64,000 bases of DNA from SZUA-430 sp044375275 (GTDB taxonomy: Bacteria > Pseudomonadota > Alphaproteobacteria > Micropepsales > Micropepsaceae). The stretch covers positions 1-64,000 of the forward strand of contig JBILMZ010000001.1 in assembly GCA_044375275.1 (NCBI GenBank), read 5' to 3'. The notes beneath the pieces were generated by a model. The model was not told where the DNA came from. It worked only from the letters and a program-made list of their open reading frames with translations, and did not search any database. The translations under genes were made by a program, and so were the position numbers. Shown here one piece after another: positions 1-8,180 of the stretch. Position 1 is the stretch's first letter; each line of letters opens with the position of its first letter.

Positions 1-871
1 CCACTTCAAATGACGTAGCCCTGCCCTGCTCGACCACGACGTCACCCGAACCCGCGATCTCGACGTCGAGTGGTCCGTTGATGCTTGCGGCCTTGACGTC
101 ACCTGAGCCAGCAATCTCAACATTCAGGCCCCTCGCAATTGCGCCAATGATGACTTCACCGCCACCAGCGATTTCCACATTGGCGGCTGCAGCCGATGGT
201 GTCTCGACATGCCCCGAGCCCGCGATCTCAACATCCAGCTGTTCAGTCACAGGCCCGAGAACGAGCCTGCCGGAACCGGCAATGCCGATCTCCGCACTCA
301 GCGTACGTCCTACCTTGCCAGTCACCGAATAACCTTCGATGGATACGCGTGCATCAAGATCGCCCGCGTTGATCGTGCCCGACAGTTCCTCAATCTCGTA
401 TGGTGTCCCCGCGGGAGCTGAAATCCGCAAGCGCAAGTCTGCCGGCTTGCGTTTGGCCGCCCACATGTTGAACAGGTTCCAGGGGAACCAGGCTTCTTCC
501 TCTTGGCGATCCAGCCTTACGTAAAGCTCGTCACCGACGATCTTCACCTGAAGTTCCTTCATGGTGTCGGCCTTGCCCCAGGCCTGCACACGTGCCGGAC
601 CCGGTTGGGACAGAACCAGTTCCACCTGGCCAACCACCTTGTCGAGATGAACGCGCTTCGCGTTGAAGGTCCTGTCGAGAGGGCTGGCAGCGGCGCCCGA
701 TGTTGACGTTGCAGTGTTGCCAACCAGGCTGACGAGCCCTGCAAATGGCGCCAGAATCTGGTTTGACGCGACCGGTGAATAACCGCCTGAGCCTGCCAGG
801 ACGTGCCCGCCCAACAATGTTGCGGCACCTGCCAGGATGACCACGGCACCAGACTTGAGGAGGAAGCTCAT
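1..871 (-). CDS. GIN-domain (DUF2807-like) surface or periplasmic protein, partial at window edge
   Basis: The reading frame starts at an ATG at 869-871 and runs open off the left edge, giving at least 290 residues. Residues 10-27 form a hydrophobic signal or anchor segment. From about residue 70 it is beta-rich, and five copies of a (V/G)EIAGSGxV-type repeat occur near residues 194, 214, 232, 251 and 270, spaced 18-20 residues apart. This regular glycine/aspartate ladder is typical of the head GIN domain (DUF2807), which folds as a right-handed beta-helix and has been called a putative auto-transporter adhesin. No biochemical role is established for the family. The start overlaps the stop of the upstream small membrane protein (ATGA), so the two are probably co-translated. 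The C-terminus is outside the window. Confidence 0.75.
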   Translation of the reverse strand, partial: MSFLLKSGAVVILAGAATLLGGHVLAGSGGYSPVASNQILAPFAGLVSLVGNTATSTSGAAASPLDRTFNAKRVHLDKVVGQVELVLSQPGPARVQAWGKADTMKELQVKIVGDELYVRLDRQEEEAWFPWNLFNMWAAKRKPADLRLRISAPAGTPYEIEELSGTINAGDLDARVSIEGYSVTGKVGRTLSAEIGIAGSGRLVLGPVTEQLDVEIAGSGHVETPSAAAANVEIAGGGEVIIGAIARGLNVEIAGSGDVKAASINGPLDVEIAGSGDVVVEQGRATSFEV

Positions 872-1044
872 TTGTTTACTCCGCTAACGGCGGGTGCAGC
901 CTTGAATGCGTCTGCGGCCAGCTCGGATGGTTTCGGAGCGGATAGGTCGGCAAATACGATCATGCCTGACACGCCGACCAGCGCGACGGCCGAAGCCACG
1001 GCAATCACGGCTGCCAATGCCACTTTCAGAAAGATGGTCGCCAT
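868..1044 (-). CDS. Small single-pass membrane protein (58 aa)
   Basis: A short frame starts at ATG 1042-1044 and ends in the TGA that overlaps the start of the GIN-domain gene. The product MATIFLKVALAAVIAVASAV... has one long hydrophobic segment (about residues 5-32) followed by a short polar tail rich in Ala and Pro. I do not recognise a family. The overlap with the next gene, the strong-looking promoter just upstream and the good membrane profile argue that it is real. It may anchor or help secrete the GIN-domain protein, which is inference from position only. The first residues could also be a signal peptide. Confidence 0.6.
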   Translation of the reverse strand: MATIFLKVALAAVIAVASAVALVGVSGMIVFADLSAPKPSELAADAFKAAPAVSGVNK

Positions 1045-1081
1045 AGGTCCGCCCCACAGTGAATTTGACTATAGTGCGAAG

Positions 1082-1110
1082 TATATACTAGTGACCCGTG
1101 GCGTTATCAA
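1082..1110 (-). promoter_or_regulatory. Probable sigma70-type promoter for the small membrane protein/GIN operon
   Basis: Read on the minus strand, TTGATA (1105-1110) is followed after exactly 17 bases by TATATA (1082-1087), close to the consensus -35 and -10 hexamers. The start codon of the small membrane gene lies 37 bases further on. The -10 region lies within a perfect 10-base palindrome AGTATATACT (1080-1089), and a second palindrome ACTATAGT (1068-1075) sits near the expected transcription start, a place where an operator could be. Confidence 0.5.
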
Positions 1111-1148
1111 GTGGCAAGCCTGCCTCAGTCGGCGCAATTATGTTTACT

Positions 1149-1835
1149 TTACGGAATCAGCCTGTAGCCGCCGCTTTCGGTCACCAGCAGCCGCGCGTGG
1201 GTGGGATCGGACTCGATTTTCTGGCGCAAACGATAAATGTGGGTCTCCAGCGTGTGTGTCGTGACAGCCGGGTTATAGCCCCAGACTTCATGCAGCAGGG
1301 TTTCCCGGCCGACCACCTTGTCGCCCGCCCGGAACAGGAACTTGAGGATCGAGGTTTCCTTCTCAGTCAGCCTGATCTTGGCGTTGTTGGGGCCTTGCAG
1401 GAGCTTGGCTGACGGGCGAAACGAGTACGGGCCGATCTTGAATACTGCGTCCTCACTCTGCGCGTGGCTGCGCATGTGAGCGCGGATCCGGGCCAGGAGT
1501 ATGTTGAATCGAAACGGCTTGGTCAGATAGTCGTTTGCGCCAGCGTCCAGCCCCAGGATCTGGTCAGCTTCGCCATCGTGTCCGGTTAACATCATGATCG
1601 GGCAGCGCACATTGGCCTTTCGCATCAAACGGCAGACCTCGCGCCCGTCGAGGTCCGGCAGCCCGACGTCAAGGATGACCAGATCCGGCGTTTCGGTCTT
1701 TGCCTTTTCGAGCCCTGATGCCCCTGTCGCTGCGTCAGTAACGACGAATTCGTTCTGAAGGTTCAATTGCTCCTTCAGCGACTCGCGCAGCGCATTGTCG
1801 TCGTCAACCAAAAGAATGCGTCTGGGGGTGCTCAT
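1149..1835 (-). CDS. cenR: OmpR/PhoB-family response regulator, CenR-like
   Basis: A 228-residue two-component response regulator. The receiver domain (about residues 5-118) has the acidic pocket DDD at 11-13, the phospho-acceptor Asp in LVILDVG (D56), Thr84 in MLTGHDG and Lys106 in LTKPFRF. The C-terminal winged helix (about 130-228) includes LTEKETSILKFLF and the recognition-helix region TTHTLETHIYRLRQKIE. From memory the protein closely resembles CenR, the cell-envelope regulator of alphaproteobacteria, so the symbol is a family-level assignment. No histidine kinase gene is adjacent. Downstream on the same strand lie the small membrane and GIN genes, which have their own promoter. It is divergent from ribA across about 94 bases. 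Confidence 0.8.
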   Translation of the reverse strand: MSTPRRILLVDDDNALRESLKEQLNLQNEFVVTDAATGASGLEKAKTETPDLVILDVGLPDLDGREVCRLMRKANVRCPIMMLTGHDGEADQILGLDAGANDYLTKPFRFNILLARIRAHMRSHAQSEDAVFKIGPYSFRPSAKLLQGPNNAKIRLTEKETSILKFLFRAGDKVVGRETLLHEVWGYNPAVTTHTLETHIYRLRQKIESDPTHARLLVTESGGYRLIP

Positions 1836-1929
1836 TGCGGTCGCCGCCTGCGGGATTAAGGAATGTCAAATCATTTGCGTTCAACGAGGTGTACGCTATA
1901 GCAAATCCAAGTTGGAAAGCGGGAGAGGA

Positions 1930-3117
1930 ATGAGCGCGAAAGAGCGCGGGGGGAAACGGCCAGGGACAGGGAAACCTGCCAAACCAAGGGTAAAGGCTGC
2001 CCGTCCTCACGTAAATTTCATGTCGTCTCCCCTGGTTTCGGTCGAACGTGCCATCGGAGACCTCAGGAGAGGGCTGCCCGTGGTCGTCACGGGCGGCGGA
2101 TCGAACGCCTGTGTGATCTGCGCTTCCGAACTTGCCAGAGACGAGGTCCTTGATACCGTCGAAAATTGGTGCGGCAGTCCGCCATCCGTCATCCTTACCC
2201 ATAACAGGGCGTCGACGCTGAAGATCAGGCTCTACACGGCTGACGCTGTCAGTGTTGCCCTGCCCGACCGTGAAAGAGCTCGCGCAGCCCGCATGCTTGC
2301 TGATCCGACGCGCGACCTGCACGACCCGCTCCTTGGACCCTGGGTTGCGGCACGGGAGCCGCTGGCTGCAACAACGCTGTCGTCGCTGAAGCTCCTGAAG
2401 CTTGCGGAACTCCTGCCGTCGGCGGTCGAGTATCGCACTTCGCTGCGGACTGCCCGTCGCCTTTGCAGCACGCAGGGTTTGGCCAGCGTCGGGATCAAGG
2501 ACATCGAAGAGCACGAGCGCAACCAGCATGCCCGCTTCTCGATCGTTGCCCGTGCCCAACTGCCTCTCGCCAATGCAGAGAATACGCGTGTGCTTGCTTT
2601 CCGTCCCGAAGGTGGCGGACGCGAACACCTTGCGCTGATTGTCGGCGCGCCGGAGCCGCCGGGCCCCGTGCTGATCCGCCTGCATTCCGAATGCCTGACG
2701 GGAGACCTGCTTGGTTCGCTGAAGTGTGACTGTGGTGACCAGTTGCGTGGCGCCATCACAGCCATTGGCCAGCAAGGTTCGGGGATCCTGCTCTATCTTG
2801 CACAGGAAGGACGCGGCATCGGCCTGATCAACAAGCTCAAGGCCTACGAACTTCAGGATCAGGGCTTTGACACAATCGATGCCAACAAGCGGCTCGGATT
2901 TGAAGCAGATGAACGCCGGTTTGCAGCGGCAGCGGAAATGCTGAAGTTCCTGGGCTATTCGTCCGTCAAGCTCATGACGAACAATCCCGACAAGGTGGAC
3001 GCCCTGAAGCAGCATGGCATCGACGTGGTCGAACGTGTGCCCCACCAGTTTCCGACCAATCCTCACAATGCCGGCTATCTCGCCACCAAGAAGGCCAAGT
3101 CAGGCCACCTTATCTGA
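1930..3117 (+). CDS. ribA: GTP cyclohydrolase II (riboflavin biosynthesis), RibA
   Basis: Opens the imidazole ring of GTP to make 2,5-diamino-6-ribosylamino-4-pyrimidinone phosphate, the first step of riboflavin synthesis. The ATG at 1930 is preceded by a GGGAGAGGA ribosome site, giving 395 residues; the frame stays open upstream but without a good start. The catalytic half (about 210-395) has zinc ligands C255, C266 and C268 in ECLTGDLLGSLKCDCG, then LAQEGRGIGL and NKRLGFEADERRF. The N-terminal part begins like a DHBP synthase domain (VERAIGDLRRGLPVVV) but lacks the acidic DDEDRENEGD signature, so that half is probably not catalytic. I see no FMN riboswitch in the short upstream gap. Confidence 0.92.
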   Translation: MSAKERGGKRPGTGKPAKPRVKAARPHVNFMSSPLVSVERAIGDLRRGLPVVVTGGGSNACVICASELARDEVLDTVENWCGSPPSVILTHNRASTLKIRLYTADAVSVALPDRERARAARMLADPTRDLHDPLLGPWVAAREPLAATTLSSLKLLKLAELLPSAVEYRTSLRTARRLCSTQGLASVGIKDIEEHERNQHARFSIVARAQLPLANAENTRVLAFRPEGGGREHLALIVGAPEPPGPVLIRLHSECLTGDLLGSLKCDCGDQLRGAITAIGQQGSGILLYLAQEGRGIGLINKLKAYELQDQGFDTIDANKRLGFEADERRFAAAAEMLKFLGYSSVKLMTNNPDKVDALKQHGIDVVERVPHQFPTNPHNAGYLATKKAKSGHLI

Positions 3118-3234
3118 TCGGCAGGCAAATGGACCGTCGGGCAAATTTTGCCGGGCCGGCGTAACTGAAACTCATGAAAGCGCGCGGCTTTCCGGCATCG
3201 CGCGCATGGCGTGGCGCTTGCTTGCCTTCAGGTC

Positions 3235-3642
3235 ATGAACATCCAGGGCCTCATTTCTCCCACAACAAAGCCCATCGCCGAACCGCAGGTTAAGGTGCCG
3301 GACCGGGATGAGTCCGGTTTTGGCTTTGACGATTTCCTGGACGTGATCAACCCGCTGCAGCACCTGCCGGTGGTTGGCATGATCTATCGCGCCCTTTCCG
3401 ATGACCAGATTGCTCCGCCTGCCCAGATTGCAGGTGGCGCCCTGTTTGGCGGGCTCTATGGGTTTCTGGGTGCGCTCGGTTCAGTGATCTATGAAGGGAT
3501 CGCAGGCGAATCCGTCGAGGATAGCCTGCTTTCCCTGTTTGATGACGATATGCCTGCACAAGCGGCAACGGCGCAGAATGCCTATGTGACTGCCCAGCTT
3601 CTCTCGCTGGACGATGTCGAGCGGCAGTCGGTCGCCATGTGA
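3235..3642 (+). CDS. Conserved-looking hypothetical protein with Gly-rich hydrophobic segment
   Basis: 135 residues from ATG 3235, preceded by a weak CAGG site. The middle (about 60-95) is hydrophobic and glycine-rich, with small-residue spacing GGALFGGLYGFLGALG like a glycine-zipper membrane insertion segment. Flanks are acidic, with FDDFLDVINPL before and SLFDDDMPAQ after. No enzyme motif is visible and I do not recognise a named family. It stands alone between ribA and a convergent fasciclin gene. Function unknown; membrane association is inference from composition. Confidence 0.6.
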   Translation: MNIQGLISPTTKPIAEPQVKVPDRDESGFGFDDFLDVINPLQHLPVVGMIYRALSDDQIAPPAQIAGGALFGGLYGFLGALGSVIYEGIAGESVEDSLLSLFDDDMPAQAATAQNAYVTAQLLSLDDVERQSVAM

Positions 3643-3690
3643 GGCCAGCGCCGAGGCATTGAGCTGACTTCAAACCAGACTCTCAAATGA

Positions 3691-3722
3691 GAAGTGCCCC
3701 GCCCTTTCGAGCGAGGCACTTC
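3691..3722. terminator. Hairpin between convergent genes, terminator-like
   Basis: GAAGTGCCCCGC (3691-3702) pairs with GCGAGGCACTTC (3711-3722), 11 of 12 positions, around an 8-base loop. It lies between the stop of the + strand hypothetical gene and the stop of the - strand fasciclin gene, so it could serve both. There is no clear run of T after either arm. Confidence 0.5.
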
Positions 3723-3736
3723 CCGGGGACGCCAGC

Positions 3737-4261
3737 CTAGTTCGCCGGCAGGAGAACCTTGTCAATGACATGGATGATGCCGTTCGACGCGCGGATGTCT
3801 GCTGCAACAACCTTGGCGCCCGCGACCGTGACACCGTTGCGGCCGTCAATTTCGAGAGTGCCACCCTGCAGCGTCGGCGGTGACGTCAGTGTCTTGCCTG
3901 CAAGTGCAGAAGACTCAACCGCTGCGCCGAGGACATGAAACTTGAGGACTGCCTGCAGTTTCGCCTTGTTCTCAGGCTTCAGAAGCGTCTGCACCGTTCC
4001 CGCTGGCAGCGCATCAAAGGCTGCATTCGTTGGTGCAAACACCGTGAAGGGGCCAGGGCCGGACAATGCACCTACGAGGTCGGCCGCCTTCAGCGCGGTC
4101 ACGAGCGTCGAGAACTCGGGCTTTGAAGCAGCGATCGTGACGATCGTGCCCGCTTCCGTCGAATGACCGGACTTTTGGTAGTTTCCTCCCGCCATCGCGG
4201 GCGAAACGAAAGCAGTAGTGGCCAAGGCGAGCGCCGTCACGACGCCACGAAGATTGCGCAT
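3737..4261 (-). CDS. Secreted fasciclin (FAS1) domain protein
   Basis: 174 residues. An N-terminal signal peptide (MRNLRGVVTALALATTAFVSPAMA, probable cleavage after AMA) is followed by a single FAS1 domain. The H1-type motif GPFTVFAPTNAAFDALP (about 90-106) and the second motif ASNGIIHVIDKVLLP at the C-terminus are diagnostic. FAS1 domains act in adhesion or cell-surface interactions; no partner is evident here. It is monocistronic and divergent from the HabA-like gene. The start is the ATG directly before the signal sequence; the frame overlaps nothing. Confidence 0.88.
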   Translation of the reverse strand: MRNLRGVVTALALATTAFVSPAMAGGNYQKSGHSTEAGTIVTIAASKPEFSTLVTALKAADLVGALSGPGPFTVFAPTNAAFDALPAGTVQTLLKPENKAKLQAVLKFHVLGAAVESSALAGKTLTSPPTLQGGTLEIDGRNGVTVAGAKVVAADIRASNGIIHVIDKVLLPAN

Positions 4262-4439
4262 TCAATAAACTCCTTCTGGATGGAACGGACCACCTGCATG
4301 GTGCTTGCGGCCGTGCAGTTGGATAACGGGAACACGCTTCGTGCGGATCACAATCATTTCGCAAGACATTTGCCGGGCAAGCCACATTCGATGCATGTGA
4401 TATCATGGAGAACCTGTCCCCTTGCCCGGAGACCACGTC

Positions 4440-4892
4440 ATGTCAGCCCAGCCAAATGCCGCTCATTTCACCCATCGCCTTCTACAGGCAGGGTTCGTCC
4501 TTTTCCTGCTTGGGCTCCTGACGGGTTTCATAATTCCAGCAGCCCAGATTCCGCGCATGGCGCTGTCCAGCCATCTCGAGGGCGTCATGAACGGCTCCTT
4601 CCTCATCGCTCTCGGACTTTGCTGGAAACATCTTGTACTTCCGTCCTGGGCAGAGAGGACTGCGTTCCTTTCAGCCATTACGGGGACATATGCAAACTGG
4701 GCGGCGACGCTGCTGTCCGCATTCACCGGTGCCGCCGCGATGATGCCTATTGCCGGCGGTGGAAGCGTGGGCTCTCCCCTTCACGAAGTGGTGGTGTCGA
4801 GCCTCCTGCTGATCCTGAGCCTGGCCATGATCCTCACTTGCGGGCTTGTCCTGTGGGGGCTTCAGCGCCGTTCCGGTGTCCAAGCACCATGA
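4440..4892 (+). CDS. HabA-type (hydroxylaminobenzene mutase family) membrane protein
   Basis: 150 residues from ATG 4440 with four hydrophobic segments (roughly 15-37, 47-68, 78-103 and 118-145). The segment LLGLLTGFIIP...IPRMALSSHLEGVMNG resembles the membrane protein family of hydroxylaminobenzene mutase HabA, which rearranges hydroxylaminobenzene to 2-aminophenol in nitroarene degraders. Members in ordinary genomes are usually of unknown substrate, so the enzyme role is only a family hint. The next gene downstream on the same strand is a flavin monooxygenase, but an 83-base gap gives no proof of an operon. Confidence 0.6.
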   Translation: MSAQPNAAHFTHRLLQAGFVLFLLGLLTGFIIPAAQIPRMALSSHLEGVMNGSFLIALGLCWKHLVLPSWAERTAFLSAITGTYANWAATLLSAFTGAAAMMPIAGGGSVGSPLHEVVVSSLLLILSLAMILTCGLVLWGLQRRSGVQAP

Positions 4893-4975
4893 AACCTTCC
4901 GCAGAGACTTGACACCAATTCTGGCCGATGTGCTGTAATCGCGCATCAAGTCATCCCCTTTCATCGGATCCTTCC

Positions 4976-6301
4976 ATGCTTCCCAAGGTTTGTATCATCG
5001 GTGCCGGTTGCTCCGGCTTCACGACGGCGAAAGCCCTTGCCGATCGCGGCATTCCCTTTGACTGCTTCGACATGAGCGACCAGATCGGCGGCAACTGGGT
5101 CTTCAAGAACAGGAACGGACGGTCTGCCTGCTACCAGTCACTTCATATCGACACGTCGAAGTACCGCATGCAGTTCGAAGACCTTCCGATCCCGAGCCAT
5201 TTTCCAGACTATCCGCACCATTCTCAGGTGCTGGAGTATTTCAACGCCTATGTTGACCGGTTCGGGCTACGCAAGCGCATCACCTTCAACACGGAGGTGA
5301 CCAAGGCCGAGCTGTTGCCTGACAAGACATGGCGCGTCACGCTTTCCAATGGTGAAACACGCAGCTACGGCGCGCTTGTCGTTGCCAATGGCCATCACTG
5401 GGACCAGTACATCCCTTCCTTTCCCGGGACGTTCGACGGGCCCAGCTTCCATAGCCACCGCTATATCGATCCCTTTGAACCCGTCGACATGCGCGGCAAG
5501 CGCATCCTGGTGGTCGGCATGGGCAACAGCGCGATGGACATTGCCTCAGAGCTTTCGCAAAAGCCGATCGCGAAGCGCCTTGTCGTGGCGGCCCGCCGTG
5601 GCGTCTGGATCTTCCCGAAATACATCAACGGGAAAGTGCCTGACAAAGGCGTCATGCCTTCCTGGATGCCCCGCTTCCTTGTCCGCGCGCTGGTCAAGCG
5701 CATGATCATCCGTGCCGTCGGGCGCATGAAGGACTATGGGCTTCCCGAGCCCGCGCATCATCCTGCGGATGCGCACCCTTCGGTGTCCGGCGAGTTCCTG
5801 ACGCGGGTCGGATGTGGCGATGTTTTCGTGAAGCCCAATATCGCCGAGCTTCAGGGTACAAAGGTCAAGTTCGAGGACGGTACTGTCGAAGACATTGATG
5901 TGATCATCTATGCGACAGGCTACAACATCACCTTTCCGTTCCTTGACTCGTCAGTGGTGAATGTCACCGACAATCATGTTTCCCTCTACAAGCGCATCTG
6001 GAAGCCAGGCATTCCCAACCTGTTCTTCATGGGTCTGGCGCAACCGCTTCCCACGCTCGTGAACTTTGCCGAACAGCAGGCGAAGTGGGTGTCGGCGGTG
6101 CTGGCCGGAGAGTGCGCCTTGCCATCTGCAGAGGAAATGGAAGCCACGATCCGGCGTGACGAGGCGCGTGACATCGGGAAGTACTACAAATCCCGCCGTC
6201 ATACGCAGCAGGTCAACTTCGATCTCTACTGCGCCGAGATAAGGCGCGAGCTCGAGCGTGGCCGCAAGCGCATGGCCGGAAAGGAATCCCGCGCAGCCTA
6301 G
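4976..6301 (+). CDS. Flavin-containing monooxygenase (FMO-like, NADPH/FAD)
   Basis: 441 residues from ATG 4976; a longer frame starts 48 bases earlier but the FAD fold begins right at this methionine. The FAD Rossmann motif is GAGCSG (about residues 8-13), the FMO fingerprint FxGxxxHxxxY is seen as FDGPSFHSHRY near residue 150, and the NADPH motif is GMGNSA near 180. Family members oxygenate soft nucleophiles (N or S) or act as Baeyer-Villiger enzymes; the substrate cannot be told. A SAM-dependent methyltransferase follows 38 bases later on the same strand, so the two may be co-transcribed. Confidence 0.85.
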   Translation: MLPKVCIIGAGCSGFTTAKALADRGIPFDCFDMSDQIGGNWVFKNRNGRSACYQSLHIDTSKYRMQFEDLPIPSHFPDYPHHSQVLEYFNAYVDRFGLRKRITFNTEVTKAELLPDKTWRVTLSNGETRSYGALVVANGHHWDQYIPSFPGTFDGPSFHSHRYIDPFEPVDMRGKRILVVGMGNSAMDIASELSQKPIAKRLVVAARRGVWIFPKYINGKVPDKGVMPSWMPRFLVRALVKRMIIRAVGRMKDYGLPEPAHHPADAHPSVSGEFLTRVGCGDVFVKPNIAELQGTKVKFEDGTVEDIDVIIYATGYNITFPFLDSSVVNVTDNHVSLYKRIWKPGIPNLFFMGLAQPLPTLVNFAEQQAKWVSAVLAGECALPSAEEMEATIRRDEARDIGKYYKSRRHTQQVNFDLYCAEIRRELERGRKRMAGKESRAA

Positions 6302-6339
6302 CCCGCGCGATCCACGATTTACGATCATCTGAAGGGCAC

Positions 6340-7146
6340 ATGACCGAGCTCCCATCGACCGAGCAGATTGCCGCCTACAACAAGGCCGCGTGGGACGAGC
6401 TCACCCGGCGCGGAAACCAGTGGACGGTTCCCGTCACAAGCGAGCAGATCCAGCAGGCGCGTGCGGGGGACGTGCGCGTTGTCCTCACGCCGACAAAAGT
6501 CGTGCCATCCTCGTGGCTGGGCACGCTGCACGGAAAGCGGGTGCTGGGACTTGCGAGCGCGGGCGGTCAGCAGGGGCCACTGCTGGCTGCGGCCGGTGCC
6601 GTAGTGACGGTACTCGACAATTCCCCGGCGCAGCTGGCGCAGGACCGCCTCGTTGCCGAGCGTGAGGGTCTATCCATATCGCTTGTCGAAGGCGACATGC
6701 GCGACCTGTCCTGCATCAAGGATGAATCGTTCGATCTTGTGTTTCATCCGTGCTCGAACTGCTTCGTCCCGGATGTCCTTTCCGTCTGGCGCGAGTGCCA
6801 TCGCGTGCTTCGGCCGGGCGGAGAGCTGCTTGCGGGCTTCGTCAATCCGATCGTCTTCATGACGGATCTCGAACAGGAACGTGCCGGAAAGATCGCGCTG
6901 AAGTACCGCACGCCCTTCTCGCACTTCGACTATCCTGACGATCCCGAGCTTCGCAAGCTGAGGGAAGAAGGTGAGCCGCTCGATTTTGGCCACTCGCTCC
7001 AGGACCAGATCGGGGGGCAGCTTGAGGCCGGGTTTCAACTGGTTTCGCTGTTCGAAGATGGATGGCCGGCAGACCGCTCACCCCTTCATGCGCTGATGAA
7101 CTGCTATATCGCGACGAGGGCGCGGAAGCCTGTCACGAGCCCTTGA
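6340..7146 (+). CDS. Class I SAM-dependent methyltransferase
   Basis: 268 residues. Motif I is VLGLASAGGQQG (about 68-79), followed by an acidic residue in VTVLDNS that would bind the ribose of SAM; a post-motif region DLVFHPCSNCFVPDV and RVLRPGGELLAGF (motif III-like) complete the Methyltransf_11/25 pattern. The substrate is unknown. It follows the FMO-like gene on the same strand. Its 3' end overlaps the convergent DUF2786 gene by 14 bases. Confidence 0.82.
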   Translation: MTELPSTEQIAAYNKAAWDELTRRGNQWTVPVTSEQIQQARAGDVRVVLTPTKVVPSSWLGTLHGKRVLGLASAGGQQGPLLAAAGAVVTVLDNSPAQLAQDRLVAEREGLSISLVEGDMRDLSCIKDESFDLVFHPCSNCFVPDVLSVWRECHRVLRPGGELLAGFVNPIVFMTDLEQERAGKIALKYRTPFSHFDYPDDPELRKLREEGEPLDFGHSLQDQIGGQLEAGFQLVSLFEDGWPADRSPLHALMNCYIATRARKPVTSP

Positions 7147-7852
7147 CTGCGGGGTTCAGGGGCAGCTCATCCCCTGCCCTTCGCCCGGCGTTGAAGGCGT
7201 CCTCCGACACGTATTTTCTTGCCGGGCGCTGAGCCTGCCGGAACTTGAGGTTCAGCCTGCCTAGTTCCCTTTCAACGACGTCGCTCTTCACGACGACGAG
7301 GTCGCGGCCTGCAGCCACGGTCTGGCGATCGCGCTCCTGCTTCATGGCCCTCAGCTTGCGGCTTACGGACATTGCCATGCCGATGCTGAAGGAGGATGAA
7401 GCCGTGGCGCGCGCGCGGCGCGTTACGGCCTGATATTCGCGTGTCAGCCTGTAGGCGACGAGTTCCGAGGCGATGGCAGTGCTGATCATGGCAGCGAGGT
7501 ATCCGGCTGCGTCGACATCGTGGCGCAGGCCAAAGAACACATAGCGGCGTGTTCCGTCCTCTCCCGTTTCGCGCCAGACCTTGCAATCACAAAACTCTGC
7601 GATGGCTGTGATCGTGTAGTCGAGCGGCGCCTTTGTCTTGCGCGATGTCTCGACTTCATGACGATCGCACTCCGTGGCGCGGATCTGGATGTCGCTCAGT
7701 GACAGGCTGTGGCGGTCGAGGAGTTCGGCGACCTTTTCAGCCGCGGCGAGGGCTTCGCTTTCCGTGCAGCCGTTGGTGACGGTCTTGGAGCGAAGCGCCT
7801 CGATGCGTGCCTTCAGGCGCTCCAGACCCGTGTCCGCCCCGGAATTGCTCAC
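7133..7852 (-). CDS. DUF2786 domain protein
   Basis: 239 residues from a GTG start. The N-terminal 45 residues (LERLKARIEALRSKTVTNGC then ESEALAAAEKVAELLDRHSL) match the DUF2786 signature, a short helical module often found in phage-related or accessory proteins. The rest (about 80-239) includes an FCDCKVWRE segment and a basic C-terminal tail, which fits nucleic-acid contact, but no catalytic motif is visible. The start overlaps the stop of the upstream secreted protein (GTGA), so the two are coupled. Function unknown. Confidence 0.72.
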   Translation of the reverse strand: MSNSGADTGLERLKARIEALRSKTVTNGCTESEALAAAEKVAELLDRHSLSLSDIQIRATECDRHEVETSRKTKAPLDYTITAIAEFCDCKVWRETGEDGTRRYVFFGLRHDVDAAGYLAAMISTAIASELVAYRLTREYQAVTRRARATASSSFSIGMAMSVSRKLRAMKQERDRQTVAAGRDLVVVKSDVVERELGRLNLKFRQAQRPARKYVSEDAFNAGRRAGDELPLNPAVKGS

Positions 7853-8139
7853 CTGTCCCAGTCCGGCCTGCCCTGCAGTTCAACGCAGGAAAAGTCGTAG
7901 AACGTGTCCAGCCGGTGTTCATCGTGGCCGGATGCGAGACGGTCGCGGGGCAGCGTTGCCTGGCATTCTTCCCGTGAGGCGAAGGCCGTCGGCTGGTAGA
8001 TCACGCTCTCGCTGCCGTGGCCCGGCTGGGCTTTTTCAACGACCTGGTACCAACCTGGTCCCTGCCAGCGGCTGCCCGCCATGGCCGTCATCGCGCAGAG
8101 CATTCCAATCGTGGAAAAAAGTGTCGATTTCAGTTTCAT
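7849..8139 (-). CDS. Small secreted protein of unknown function
   Basis: 96 residues from ATG 8137-8139; a longer frame begins 36 bases upstream but the signal peptide starts here (MKLKSTLFSTIGMLCAMTAMA). The mature part is about 75 residues with WQGPGWYQVV near its start and two cysteines (in REECQATL and FSCVELQG) that could form a disulfide. It lies 41 bases after kbl on the same strand and overlaps the DUF2786 gene by four bases. No family recognised. Confidence 0.6.
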   Translation of the reverse strand: MKLKSTLFSTIGMLCAMTAMAGSRWQGPGWYQVVEKAQPGHGSESVIYQPTAFASREECQATLPRDRLASGHDEHRLDTFYDFSCVELQGRPDWDR

Positions 8140-8180
8140 GTTCCGTCCAAAGCCAAATGCAATGATGCTGTTCAAGAGGG

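Noticed and set aside
1804..3066. Long minus-strand frame opposite ribA
   Set aside because: Antisense to a clear RibA with zinc site; no homology-like motif, typical GC-rich shadow.
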